Part shown: one piece after another, positions 35,881 to 44,536 of the stretch
Numbering within the stretch: the stretch's first letter is position 1
Layout: each line of letters begins with the position of its first letter
Source of the DNA: CBDHHC01 sp050633205
Lineage (GTDB): Bacteria > Pseudomonadota > Alphaproteobacteria > Rhizobiales > CBDHHC01
Length of the DNA: 52,361 nt
Direction: 5' to 3'
Assembly: GCA_050633205.1 (NCBI GenBank)
Contig: JBOEGA010000013.1
Coordinates: forward strand, 1-52,361
Translations under genes and position numbers: made by a program
Notes under the pieces: model-generated
Seen by the model: only the letters and a program-made list of their open reading frames with translations
The model's database searches: none
What the model was told of the DNA's origin: nothing

Positions 35881-37308
35881 TTAAGGCGAGGGTGAAATAC
35901 TCTCTCCTTTTTCTTTGAGAGCTTCCCTTCTCAGATTCTGAAAATGAGCATAGCGAATTTCTTCCGGCAGAACTGACCTGAGCTGCGAAGCCATAATTTC
36001 CAGAACAGTCTGTCGTTCCGCACAGGTTGAATCAGAAATTATAGAACTGATCTCAATCAATCCCTGATGCCTTTCGGTAGCAGAATTAACAAGTGCCTCA
36101 GGCACAGTTTTATGCCCCCTTACATCCAGCTTAAGATAGTCTGCCAGCCCGTGAATATTGGCCGAACCATATAACTTGGGGCATTTGGCATACCCACCCG
36201 CCGCAAATAAATGATCCCGCACATTATTCTGGAGAGCATGAATCAGAATTTTGTCTTTGTATAATTGGCTGAAATCCTGTTGTATCTCGTCAGTCACAAA
36301 GCTCATTCCCAAAGCAATCATCCCTTGAAGACGCTTTACACTTCCCGCTTCGTTTTTTTGCCCGGTTTTTATTTTCCAGTATGAAGGAACCTGACCGGAG
36401 AAATGTCCACGGCTGGAAAACTGGTCAGACAACGCAAAATGCACCCCCTCCGGCTTCAGCCTGACAGAAAGTATTTTCCGATCCTGCACACTAAACAGCT
36501 TAACAGGAATCTTTAGAGGCAAACCTCTCCACACATTCTGCCCTCTCTCATCCCGGATCAGCATCTCATAACCCGGCTTTTGAAGATATTTGCCTGAAGT
36601 CCACACACGGCTGATATCTATTTCAGCATTATCTCTGTCCAGTCTGATTGTCATCGTAGGAAATCTGATAGCAGCAGCAGGCAGACACTTCCTGCCGGAT
36701 TTCTTTTGCTCAGATTGAGTAAGGCACTCCACATCGAGCACATCAACAGCCAGATTAACCGGCGTTACGAGAATGCATTGTCTTTCTGCCGCTGTCCCCG
36801 TTCCACCCAGAATAATATCGCAACGCATCCCGGACTTTGCAAACGCCCTGTCTGTCGTTTTTCCAGTATATTTAAATTCCTTCGGCAGATATTTAAACAG
36901 ATACCAGAGACCATATGAAGGGACCGTATAATCAAGCTTGTCCATACGAGACAACGACCAGACCTCCAGCCTGTTCAGAGATTTATGAACCAGCTTCTGA
37001 GGCAGATTAACACCCGGTTTTTCCTTTGCACTCAACAGATCAGATAATGCGATAACAGTAGGATTTTCCGACTGCTTTAATTCCTCCTTATGCAAAGAAG
37101 AAATCTCAGGCTCAATATAAACATCATGTGAAGGAGGCAACAGCAAATGAACAGCCATCACAGCAAAAAGAACAAGGCTGGTCAGATACCATTGTTGTTT
37201 CGATATTTTATAAGGTCGGTCAGAAAACACAAATTCCAGTGCGTAATAGATAAAACGCATTCCGAAATATAATAACAACGCCCCCAGAACACCGTATATG
37301 TATAGCAT
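35881..37308 (-). CDS. Membrane-anchored protein of the HscC module, function unknown
   Basis: A 475-residue protein with two N-terminal helices (MLYIYGVLGALLLYFGMRFIYYAL and WYLTSLVLFAVMAVHLLL) and a large, mainly exported or cytoplasmic, domain of about 410 residues. The domain has seven cysteines, including CDIILGG, QCILVTP, DVECLTQ and KCLPAAA, so a disulfide-bonded periplasmic domain is more likely. No known family is recognised. It starts 13 bp after the J-like gene on the same strand, so it is co-transcribed with it and probably with hscC. It may be the client or membrane partner of the chaperone pair. Confidence 0.8.
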   Translation of the reverse strand: MLYIYGVLGALLLYFGMRFIYYALEFVFSDRPYKISKQQWYLTSLVLFAVMAVHLLLPPSHDVYIEPEISSLHKEELKQSENPTVIALSDLLSAKEKPGVNLPQKLVHKSLNRLEVWSLSRMDKLDYTVPSYGLWYLFKYLPKEFKYTGKTTDRAFAKSGMRCDIILGGTGTAAERQCILVTPVNLAVDVLDVECLTQSEQKKSGRKCLPAAAIRFPTMTIRLDRDNAEIDISRVWTSGKYLQKPGYEMLIRDERGQNVWRGLPLKIPVKLFSVQDRKILSVRLKPEGVHFALSDQFSSRGHFSGQVPSYWKIKTGQKNEAGSVKRLQGMIALGMSFVTDEIQQDFSQLYKDKILIHALQNNVRDHLFAAGGYAKCPKLYGSANIHGLADYLKLDVRGHKTVPEALVNSATERHQGLIEISSIISDSTCAERQTVLEIMASQLRSVLPEEIRYAHFQNLRREALKEKGESISPSP

Positions 37309-37321
37309 TGATAACTGGCTC

Positions 37322-38260
37322 CTATGACATCACGGTAAGACGGTAAATAATATATATGCCAAGCACCACATACCACCGCAAAAGAAACGGCATGGGTTCA
37401 TGTGGTTCTACAAGAGCATCCCCCTGCACTGCTCCACGTTCCTCCCTGAACCGGAGACGATCGACACTAATTGCCTGTAATATCAGCTCTGCATCATGAC
37501 CATACTGTTTTGTAAATGAAACTCCGTCACTGACCCAGCTGAAATGATTATCAATAAGCTCCACAAATGCAGGGGTCATTTCGTCGGGAGTAACCGGCCT
37601 GCTTTCCCCCTCTATTGATATGGCCTGATAAATCACCTCAACAAGTTGCTCTTCAATATATTGCCGGGCTTCAAAAGACATCACAGCAGGATCTTCTATA
37701 ATCGCCTGCCAGGCCGAAACATCATAATTCTTATGACCCTCAGCTACCAGTTTGTGTAATTCTTCAGATAGAGAATGAAGTTTATCCCAGTCATCATGAT
37801 CAGTCTCTGTTGCCCTGGAGCTGACCGAAACCTCAGTTTCATCAGCAACCTTCCCGGAGAGCATTTCCTCAACCTCAGGAGCCTCGGTAATAACCTCGGT
37901 CTCTGCATCATCCTTTGCTGTACTGCCTTCGTGTCCCTCTTCAGAAACCTCCTGTTCAGTCAGAACCTGTTCCTGATTATCAGTTTCTGAAGGCTTTGAC
38001 GGCTCCTCTGGAGATGTCAGATCCGGAGATGTCAGAGAAGCATGATAATATTCATCCTGTTCGCTGGCCTCTTCACATATGGACAATGCATAATCATAGG
38101 CTTCCCGTAATTTTGTAAATGCCTCAATATCTGTAGCCTGATCAATATTTTTCAGCTTGCGGGCATAAGCACGTTTTATCTCGCGCTTGTCGGACGTTTC
38201 CTCTTCCAGCCCCAGACCATCCCATGGCCAGTTCTTAGGCTCAGGAACTGTTAATTTCAT
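37322..38260 (-). CDS. J-like protein with C-terminal membrane anchor, partner of HscC
   Basis: A 312-residue protein. Residues about 1-62 form a J-like domain: MKLTVPEPKNWPWDGLGLEE, then EIKRAYARKLKNIDQATD and EAFTKLREAYDYAL. The HPD tripeptide is missing; NID stands where it is expected. Next comes a long acidic linker (about 75-160), a helical region, and a final membrane helix (LRWYVVLGIYIIYRLTVMS), so it is tail-anchored. The pattern recalls DjlB/DjlC, which work with the Hsp70 HscC in E. coli. The frame is open to 38389, but the start at 38260 has GAAGAG upstream and gives the conserved MKLTVPEPK N-terminus. Confidence 0.85.
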   Translation of the reverse strand: MKLTVPEPKNWPWDGLGLEEETSDKREIKRAYARKLKNIDQATDIEAFTKLREAYDYALSICEEASEQDEYYHASLTSPDLTSPEEPSKPSETDNQEQVLTEQEVSEEGHEGSTAKDDAETEVITEAPEVEEMLSGKVADETEVSVSSRATETDHDDWDKLHSLSEELHKLVAEGHKNYDVSAWQAIIEDPAVMSFEARQYIEEQLVEVIYQAISIEGESRPVTPDEMTPAFVELIDNHFSWVSDGVSFTKQYGHDAELILQAISVDRLRFREERGAVQGDALVEPHEPMPFLLRWYVVLGIYIIYRLTVMS

Positions 38261-38507
38261 CTCTTCAGCGCTCCATATTTTTCTTTTGTGTAGGAGGGAA
38301 GCCGCAGTAAATATGACTATTTTCAAGACTTTCCGACGGCCACAAAAGGAAAGCATGGAGCGCCCATCGGGTTGGACATGGATACACAACCTGCGGCATA
38401 AATCTTCCTTGAATATGCTTTGGCATGTCCCGCGTCAGATTTATTAGCATTTTGTATATCCATGTCTAACTGAAGTGATGAAATTAACGGTTCCTGAGCC
38501 TAAAAGA
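38231..38507. repeat. Long broken inverted repeat between hscC and the J-like gene
   Basis: The J-like gene start (minus, 38260-38231; ATGAAATTAACAGTTCCTGA...) recurs inverted on the plus strand at 38478-38507 (ATGAAATTAACGGTTCCTGA...), about 24 of 26 bases alike, ending in hscC's stop. Flanking sequence also matches: CACAAAAG(A/G)AAA...ATGGAGCGC in the left copy (about 38267-38290, minus) and in the right copy (38341-38363, plus). The right copy is split by about 110 bp between GGAGCGC and TGAAGTG. The whole therefore looks like an inverted duplication, later interrupted. Confidence 0.75.
38371..38470. repeat. Imperfect palindrome inserted in the inverted repeat (MITE-like)
   Basis: Left arm GTTGGACATGGATACACAA... 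(38371-38405) and right arm, reversed, GTTAGACATGGATATACAA... (38470-38437) match over about 35 bases with a few substitutions and one indel; 31 bp lie between. It coincides with the extra DNA that splits the right copy of the larger repeat, as an inserted non-coding element would. No transposase is seen in the window. Confidence 0.6.
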
Positions 38508-40197
38508 CATATTGCTCTTCAATCCGGTCAAGGACCCTTGTTATTTCCCCGTGAACCCGCGAAATTTCAGCCGCATCCTGACGGGTCAGACATAACTCAA
38601 ACTTCTTCAGCAGCTCCCCGATATACCCCCGGTCCTCACCAAGTGTCATCTCATAAGCTTTACCAAGACGGGCGAGCAAAGTCCGGTTTACAGCATCTTC
38701 ACGCGGATGCTTTTTCAGGCTCTCCAGCGCTTTAATCTTACTGGCAATTTCAGCATCGCTCATTTTTCCGGGTGTTTTTTCAATGATAAAGACTGTCTCT
38801 TTACCGGTCGATTTAACCGTTATACCAACCTCAAGAATTCCGCTCGGATCATAGGTAAACCGAACATCAACAACCTCTTCACCTGCACTGTTTTTAGGAA
38901 CCGGAACTTCAATCTGCCCAAGAAAAACATTATCGATCACCTTCGGCGCTTCCCCCTGAAAGACCTTCAGCAGAATAGCCTTCTGCTTGTCTTCCATCGT
39001 ATGGTAGGTCTCCACCTTACTGACCGGAACAACCGTATTACGCTCGATAATCGGGCTGAAAAGCCCATCCTCTATATTTTTCCCCGACCGCGTTGCTGTT
39101 TCAATTCCCAGAGTAAACGGACAGATATCCGTCATTACAACATCTTCCAGCGCCTTATGCTTCTGGTTTAGTCCAGCCTGTACTGCCGCCCCCAGCGCAA
39201 CAACCGTATCCGGGTCAATATCTTTTTCCGGCAGCCGTCTGAACAGCTTCGATGCAAGAGACCGCATGGCAGACATCCGGGTGGCACCACCAACCAGTAT
39301 AAGTTTGTCAATTTCATCGACTTTAAGGCTGGTATCATACATGGCCCGCTCAATGGGCCTGCGTAACTTCAGCAGGATAGGCGCACAGATTTCCTCAAAA
39401 CTCTCCCGGTCAACCTTCAGCTCTTTTCTTTCACCATCGACAGACAGAACAACTGTAACATCATGCTCACTCCCAAGCTGAATCTTGGCACGTTCAGCCA
39501 GCTCATAAATATCAGCCATTCTTCGCGGCGACAGATCATTCCACTCATAACCGGCCTGAATGGCAAAATCTCTGGCAAGCGCATCAGTAAAATCCTCCCC
39601 CCCGAGAAAAGCATCCCCGGCAGAAGAACGAACTTCCATCACACCGTCAAACATTTCAAGGATAGAGACATCAAAAGTCCCCCCACCCAGGTCGAGAACA
39701 ATAAACGTGCTTTCATCTGTCTTGTTGTGAACACCGTGCGCAATCGCAGCAGCAGTCGGCTCATTAATCAGACGGCTCACCTTCAGCCCGGCAATTTCAG
39801 CCGCAGCTATGGTCGCTTTACGCTGGTTATCATCGAAATAGGCAGGAACTGACACCACAACATCAGTAATCGCCTGCCCCAGATATTTTTCTGCATCATC
39901 CTTGAGCGATTTCAGAACGAGAGCAGAAAGTTCCTCTGCACGATATTTCTGACCACCAAGATCAAAAACATGCTCGGTTCCCATATAACGCTTGAAACGC
40001 GCAGCCGTCAGTTCCGGGTGAGTAACCAGACGATGTCTTGCTTCTTCACCAACAAGCACACGCCCCTCTTCATCCAGACCAACGGTAGATGGAGTCAGGG
40101 TATGCCCCAGAGAATTCGGGATTAGTTTCGGGCTATCACCTTCAATAACGGCTATTAGTGAATTTGTAGTTCCTAAATCTATTCCTACTGCTAACAT
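38500..40197 (-). CDS. hscC: Hsp70-family chaperone HscC
   Basis: A 565-residue Hsp70, shorter than DnaK (about 640), which fits HscC. ATPase motifs: GIDLGTTNSLIAV (residues 5-17), INEPTAAAIAHG, LDLGGGTFDVSIL, LVGGATRMSAM. The substrate-binding domain starts near 375 (ICPFTLGIETATRSG) and the C-terminal lid is truncated, ending EEQYVF without an EEVD tail. With the J-like membrane protein and the anchored protein downstream it forms a likely module. No GrpE is nearby; HscC proteins are reported to need none. Its 3' end overlaps the inverted copy of the J-like start by 3 bp. Confidence 0.93.
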   Translation of the reverse strand: MLAVGIDLGTTNSLIAVIEGDSPKLIPNSLGHTLTPSTVGLDEEGRVLVGEEARHRLVTHPELTAARFKRYMGTEHVFDLGGQKYRAEELSALVLKSLKDDAEKYLGQAITDVVVSVPAYFDDNQRKATIAAAEIAGLKVSRLINEPTAAAIAHGVHNKTDESTFIVLDLGGGTFDVSILEMFDGVMEVRSSAGDAFLGGEDFTDALARDFAIQAGYEWNDLSPRRMADIYELAERAKIQLGSEHDVTVVLSVDGERKELKVDRESFEEICAPILLKLRRPIERAMYDTSLKVDEIDKLILVGGATRMSAMRSLASKLFRRLPEKDIDPDTVVALGAAVQAGLNQKHKALEDVVMTDICPFTLGIETATRSGKNIEDGLFSPIIERNTVVPVSKVETYHTMEDKQKAILLKVFQGEAPKVIDNVFLGQIEVPVPKNSAGEEVVDVRFTYDPSGILEVGITVKSTGKETVFIIEKTPGKMSDAEIASKIKALESLKKHPREDAVNRTLLARLGKAYEMTLGEDRGYIGELLKKFELCLTRQDAAEISRVHGEITRVLDRIEEQYVF

Positions 40198-40468
40198 CGC
40201 TTATTCACATTTCTTTCCACCCGATTTTGATTATGCATAATATCGGACAGCTTTCAAAAGCTCAAATGCATCATCTGTCGATTATTTTCATCAGTACCTT
40301 GATATCTGCACCAGATAGTACAATCTAATGGGTCTTCATATCGGCATTAATAAGACCAAAGACTTACAGCATACATATTATGACAATATGACCGATTCAC
40401 CACATGGTCTACCGCTCGGATATAGGGTTCTATAGAGGAACCTGACTGAGTTTTTAGAAAGCAGCACT

Positions 40469-41515
40469 ATGGGTTTAGAATATATCAGTTCAGCCTTCTC
40501 AAGAAAAAAACTGGTCAACCTGGCCCTTCAGGGCGGCGGCGCACATGGCGCTTTTACCTGGGGAACACTGGACAGGCTTGTTGAACAGGAAGAATTACAG
40601 ATAGATGGTGTAAGCGGGGCCAGCGCTGGTGCAGTAAACGCAGTTGCTCTGGCTGCAGGCCTTATGGAGGGCGGTCCGGAAGGAGCAAGGAAAAAACTGG
40701 CTGAAGTATGGAAGAAAATTGGAAAAGCAGGTTCCCTGGCCAAACTTGTTACATTTCCTGTCGGACTGTTGTGGCCCAACAAAAATATCACAGATGCTGC
40801 ACAAAAAGCGATGCAGACACTGACACAACACCTTTCCCCCTATGATTTTAACCCGATGGACATCAATCCTTTACGTAATATCCTGAAGGACGCAATTGAC
40901 TTTGACGCCCTGCGCAAGCATTCCCCGGTCAAGCTGTTTATCTCGGCGACAAATGCCTCAAGCGGCCGCGCCCGCATATTCACCAATGATGACCTGACCG
41001 TTGAAGCAGTCCTTGCATCCACATGTCTGCCCGCATTATTCAAAGCAATCGTAATCGACGGTGAAAACTACTGGGATGGCGGCTATTCCTCAAACCCTGA
41101 CCTTCTGACCCTGATCGAAAAAACCAGCGCGTCAGATACCCTGATTATCCAGCTCAATCCGACAACACGCCATGAATTACCCACCACCCAGGCCGAAATT
41201 CTGGAAAATATTGACCGGATTACATTCAACCAGCCCCTTATTCATGAGATCGAAATCATATACAGATTCAGAAGGCGCGGTGGCCTGCTGGCCGGTGACA
41301 AGACCGAACGCCGATATCAGAATATGCGTTTTCACCTGATAAACGCCTCCGATATCACTGAAAAAATGGACTATCAGTCAAAACTGTCTCCTGAAAAGGA
41401 AGTTTTGCAGTATCTGTTCAAATCCGGTAAAAAGCATGCGGGCAGCTGGCTGGAAGACAATGTCAAACTCGTTGGGCGGCAATCATCAGCAAATTTGCTG
41501 GAAGAGTTTGCATAA
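40469..41515 (+). CDS. Patatin-like phospholipase
   Basis: A 348-residue lipid acyl hydrolase. Oxyanion loop QGGGAHG (residues 21-27), nucleophile S52 in GASAG, catalytic D203 in WDGGYSSNP; all features of an active patatin are present. No signal peptide or added domain is seen, so it is cytosolic or peripheral. The C-terminal part (RFRRRGGLLAGDKTERRYQNM) is typical of the alphaproteobacterial branch. A pore-loop channel gene follows 24 bp downstream on the same strand. The 271-bp upstream region (40198-40468) is AT-rich, shared divergently with hscC, and shows no other feature. Confidence 0.92.
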   Translation: MGLEYISSAFSRKKLVNLALQGGGAHGAFTWGTLDRLVEQEELQIDGVSGASAGAVNAVALAAGLMEGGPEGARKKLAEVWKKIGKAGSLAKLVTFPVGLLWPNKNITDAAQKAMQTLTQHLSPYDFNPMDINPLRNILKDAIDFDALRKHSPVKLFISATNASSGRARIFTNDDLTVEAVLASTCLPALFKAIVIDGENYWDGGYSSNPDLLTLIEKTSASDTLIIQLNPTTRHELPTTQAEILENIDRITFNQPLIHEIEIIYRFRRRGGLLAGDKTERRYQNMRFHLINASDITEKMDYQSKLSPEKEVLQYLFKSGKKHAGSWLEDNVKLVGRQSSANLLEEFA

Positions 41516-41539
41516 TACTGGAAGCAGGAACTATCGCTT

Positions 41540-41962
41540 ATGCTGAAACAACTCTTTATCGGCAGCATTACTATGGGCCTGATTATCCTGATTCATGCAG
41601 AAATGCTCGCACTCTATTACCAGCATTCAAAATATCTGCGCTCCTTTACAAAGCATCTCAAAGGCCGCCTGAAAAACAGCACAATGATCGTAATTTCGGT
41701 CTTCTGGGTCCTGTTCGCCATAACTATAGAGGTCTGGCTCTGGGCAATTGTGCTCCTGCTGCTCAGTGCCGTAACAGGGCTGGAACCTGCGGTTTACTTC
41801 GCTATCGTATGTTTCACCACCCTTGGCTTCGGCGACATGATCCTCACCGAAGAGTGGCGCATCCTCTCTGCCATGATTGCAACCAGCGGAATGCTGATTT
41901 TCGGGTGGAGCACGGCTTTCCTGTTTGACGTAATGCAAACAATCCATAACGGAAAAAGATAA
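41540..41962 (+). CDS. Pore-loop ion channel protein (potassium channel type)
   Basis: A 140-residue membrane protein with three hydrophobic segments (residues about 4-25, 48-78, 108-128) and a pore loop between the last two. The loop CFTTLGFGD (93-99 TTLGFGD) matches the potassium-channel filter (TxGYGD/GFGD). There is no regulatory domain. It sits 24 bp after the patatin gene and is probably co-transcribed. The pairing could be functional (lipid-controlled channel) or chance. Confidence 0.85.
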   Translation: MLKQLFIGSITMGLIILIHAEMLALYYQHSKYLRSFTKHLKGRLKNSTMIVISVFWVLFAITIEVWLWAIVLLLLSAVTGLEPAVYFAIVCFTTLGFGDMILTEEWRILSAMIATSGMLIFGWSTAFLFDVMQTIHNGKR

Positions 41963-42138
41963 TTCATACCCCCATTCCGGCACTTAAGAGTTCCCAGCAT
42001 CACACGATTATGCAAAAATAAAAAAACTTGCCATAATTGGCCCATATACACTTCACTGACATGTGACACGCTGTTGCTTGAATATGGTCTCCTTTTATAG
42101 AAACATGGCGAAAATTTTGAGCATCAGGATTCGAACAC

Positions 42139-43287
42139 ATGAAAAAGACAGCAGCATTGATATTGGCAGCCCTGGGAATGATGCTGTTCACCATCTCCGC
42201 CTACGCAGACAGCACAAAGAGCGCAAAGGATGAGGACGCCGCCGCCCTTTATGAACGTTTTGCCCGCCAGTACAAATCCGGAAACTTTCAGCAGGCCCTC
42301 AAAACTGCAAAAGCTCTCGTGAAATCTGTCGAGGCCCAGGTCGGAACCGAACATCTGGCCTATGCCAAAACCATCCACCAGCTCGCCCAGACCCATATCG
42401 TGCTGAAACAATACAAAAAAGCCGAACCTCTCTTCAGAAAATCCCTGGCCATCGCAAAAAAACAACTGCCCGCCGACAGCCCGGACCTTATCCCCGCAAT
42501 AACCGGCCTCGCCAGCATGTACCGGATTGCAGAGCGCTATAAGGAAGCCGAACCTCTGTTAAAACGCCTGATCGCACTACAGGAAAAAAACAATATACCG
42601 AACCTGAAACAGTTCAGCGCCAGCCTCAATGAACTCGGCATCGTCTATCAGGAACAGGGCCGCCTCAATGATGCCCTCGCCCTCCAGCAGAGAGCATTCA
42701 AAATCACCGAGGAACAGTTCGGAGACGTTCACCCGACAACAGCAACAGCCCTCACCAATCTCGCAGGCATATACCAGCAGCAGAATAATCTGGCCAAAGC
42801 GCAACCCCTTCTGGAACGCTCCCTGCAGATATTCAAACAGACCATCGGCAATAATGATATCCGCACCACAAGGCCCCTGAACAGTCTGGCTGCCATCTAT
42901 ACAAGCCAGAACAAACACACTCTTGCAGAACAGATGTACCGGCAGGCCCTCAACATCGAAACCGGAATACTGGGAACAAACCATCCGTCAGTTGCCATTA
43001 CAAACAATAATCTGGCCCTGCTGCACATGAAAACACAGGAATATAACAAATCCGAAAACTACTTCAGACAGGCCCTCAATATCTACAATGCCAGCCCCGA
43101 AAAAAACAAACTCAGCATTGCCAAAACCCAAACCAACCTCGCAGCCCTCTACACCCTGAAAGGCGAACAGGAAAAGGCGGTCCCTCTGCTGAAACAGGCA
43201 CTTGTAACTGCACAACAGAAACTGGGACCAAACGACAGCTTCACCCAACTGATCCGTAAAGACCTGAAAAAAGCTGCCAATAAATAA
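42139..43287 (+). CDS. Exported tetratricopeptide-repeat protein
   Basis: A 382-residue periplasmic protein: signal peptide MKKTAALILAALGMMLFTISAYA, then about seven 42-residue TPRs of the kinesin-light-chain type (TPR_12), such as LAQTHIVLKQYKKAEPLFRKSL, LGIVYQEQGRLNDALALQQRA and LALLHMKTQEYNKSENYFRQAL. Such proteins serve as scaffolds; the partner is unknown. It follows the channel gene by 176 bp and ends 6 bp before a convergent gene. Confidence 0.9.
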   Translation: MKKTAALILAALGMMLFTISAYADSTKSAKDEDAAALYERFARQYKSGNFQQALKTAKALVKSVEAQVGTEHLAYAKTIHQLAQTHIVLKQYKKAEPLFRKSLAIAKKQLPADSPDLIPAITGLASMYRIAERYKEAEPLLKRLIALQEKNNIPNLKQFSASLNELGIVYQEQGRLNDALALQQRAFKITEEQFGDVHPTTATALTNLAGIYQQQNNLAKAQPLLERSLQIFKQTIGNNDIRTTRPLNSLAAIYTSQNKHTLAEQMYRQALNIETGILGTNHPSVAITNNNLALLHMKTQEYNKSENYFRQALNIYNASPEKNKLSIAKTQTNLAALYTLKGEQEKAVPLLKQALVTAQQKLGPNDSFTQLIRKDLKKAANK

Positions 43288-43293
43288 CCAGGC

Positions 43294-43830
43294 TCATGCT
43301 TTCTTATACCGCCCGAGAAAAAACGCCGAAACACTGACAAGAATAATCCACATCACCGAAATCGGAACCGCAAACATAACAAACCACGGTGCAACCATCG
43401 CCGTATGGAATGTATCCTTCATCGAAGTCCCCCACACAACGCAATCCCCGACCCCACCTTCGTTGATCATGCATTTATCATGAGCTGAAAACACAACAAG
43501 AAACACCGGCAGCAGAATAACCGCCACAAGGCTCACCGCCGGAGCCACTCCACCAATCAGAAAACGCTGCCTGAAATTATCCAGCACAAACAATGTCAGC
43601 AACCCGCCGGAAATCATCGGCAACAGCGCCCAGTAAATCGCCCCCCAGCTCATACTAACCCAGTGCTTCAGCATATCCCCCATATTCACCCCGAACAGCG
43701 AACAAACATCCCCCGCCAGCGAACACCCCGAAACACTCCCCACCAGCCGGATAAAAGTTGCCATAACAACCGGAACAAACGGAAAAATAAACAAAATAAT
43801 ACTGAGATAAATAATAGTCTTCCTGTTCAT
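43294..43830 (-). CDS. Four-helix membrane protein of unknown function
   Basis: A 178-residue integral membrane protein with about four helices (TIIYLSIILFIFPFVPVVMATFI, AIYWALLPMISGGLLTLFVL, VAPAVSLVAVILLPVFLVVF, VMFAVPISVMWIILVSVSAFFL) and cysteines in the loops (GCSLAGDVCSLF, KCMINEGGVGDCVVW) that may pair outside. The frame is open to 44025, but the upstream part is translated repeat DNA; the ATG at 43830 (MNRKTIIY) has GGGTGGGT upstream. It borders the repeat zone around the DUF559 gene. Confidence 0.75.
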   Translation of the reverse strand: MNRKTIIYLSIILFIFPFVPVVMATFIRLVGSVSGCSLAGDVCSLFGVNMGDMLKHWVSMSWGAIYWALLPMISGGLLTLFVLDNFRQRFLIGGVAPAVSLVAVILLPVFLVVFSAHDKCMINEGGVGDCVVWGTSMKDTFHTAMVAPWFVMFAVPISVMWIILVSVSAFFLGRYKKA

Positions 43831-43995
43831 ACCCACCCTGCTTTCTGTCTTTATGTTTTGCGGGAAGTTTAGGGGGGAATTGTAAGCGGTGCAATGGGAA
43901 TAAAACGCCAAAAGCAGCTGAAAAAACCATCCGCCCCCTCTTTCCTGCCCCTGTGAGGGAAGTCCGCTGCGAAGCAGTGGGAAGGGGGCAAGGCC

Positions 43996-44069
43996 ACAAA
44001 CTCCGCGCTCTCTGCTTCCCCCCATCCCCCTGCTTTGCAGGGTACTTCCCCCGAAGTGGGGGAAGGTAG
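43996..44069. repeat. GC-rich palindromic repeat, left copy
   Basis: A unit running ACAAACTCCGCGCTCT...CATCCCCCTGCTTTGCAGGG...ACTTCCCCCGAAGTGGGGGAAG. It contains two hairpins, CCTGCTTTGCAGG and CTTCCCCCgaagtGGGGGAAG. The inverted copy lies at 44537-44613, roughly 85% alike. A related, degraded unit (GGAAGTCCGCTGCGAAGCAG) lies just left at 43958-43977. Confidence 0.85.
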
Positions 44070-44088
44070 AGGGTGCAACTATGATGGT

Positions 44089-44427
44089 TTATTGTTGTGG
44101 TAGATGCTGTTTGATTGTCTGGAGAACTTTTTCCATATTTTCGAAGACTTCATGATTGTTAAATCGAATAACTAAAAAATTGTGATTGTTGAGCCATTCG
44201 GTTCTTGTTGTATCATAGTCTATAGCCTCAGGATCATTGTGATATTCTCCATCCAGCTCTATGACCAGGCGGGCTTCAAAGCAGATAAAATCAACAATAT
44301 AGCCATCAATAGGCTGCTGTCTCCGAAAGCGAAAATTATCAAGCCGTTTCCCACGTAACCTGGACCACAAAGCTTTTTCGGCGTCCGTAGGGTTCTTGCG
44401 CATGTGTCGGGCATTTTCGTTGGGCAT
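44089..44427 (-). CDS. DUF559 / VSR-like endonuclease domain protein
   Basis: A 112-residue protein of the DUF559 family, related in fold to the very-short-patch (VSR) and PD-(D/E)XK nucleases. The family core is AEKALWSRLRGKRLDNFRFRRQQPIDGYIVDFICFEARLVIELDGEYH followed by NHNFLVIRFNNHEVF. The D in IVDF and the E-x-D in VIELDGEYH are the candidate metal ligands. The gene lies between two inverted copies of a palindromic repeat, 19 bp from the left and 109 bp from the right. That is how REP-associated or IS-like genes are arranged, so the unit may be mobile. Substrate and role unknown. Confidence 0.9.
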   Translation of the reverse strand: MPNENARHMRKNPTDAEKALWSRLRGKRLDNFRFRRQQPIDGYIVDFICFEARLVIELDGEYHNDPEAIDYDTTRTEWLNNHNFLVIRFNNHEVFENMEKVLQTIKQHLPQQ

Positions 44428-44536
44428 TATGCTGTCACCTGCTTTTATACTGGGGAAGCAGATACAAGGTGCAAGTTAACATCGCCTGAATTTTACATAA
44501 AAATACAAAAGGAGCTCCCAAAGTCGCCACAAACTC

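Noticed and set aside
38475..38735. Plus-strand frame beginning MKLTVPEPK like the J-like gene
   Set aside because: Similarity stops after nine residues and the rest is antisense to hscC; treated as part of an inverted repeat, not a gene.
43831..44025. N-terminal extension of the membrane protein at 43294
   Set aside because: The added residues are translated palindromic repeat DNA; a good start with ribosome site lies at 43830.
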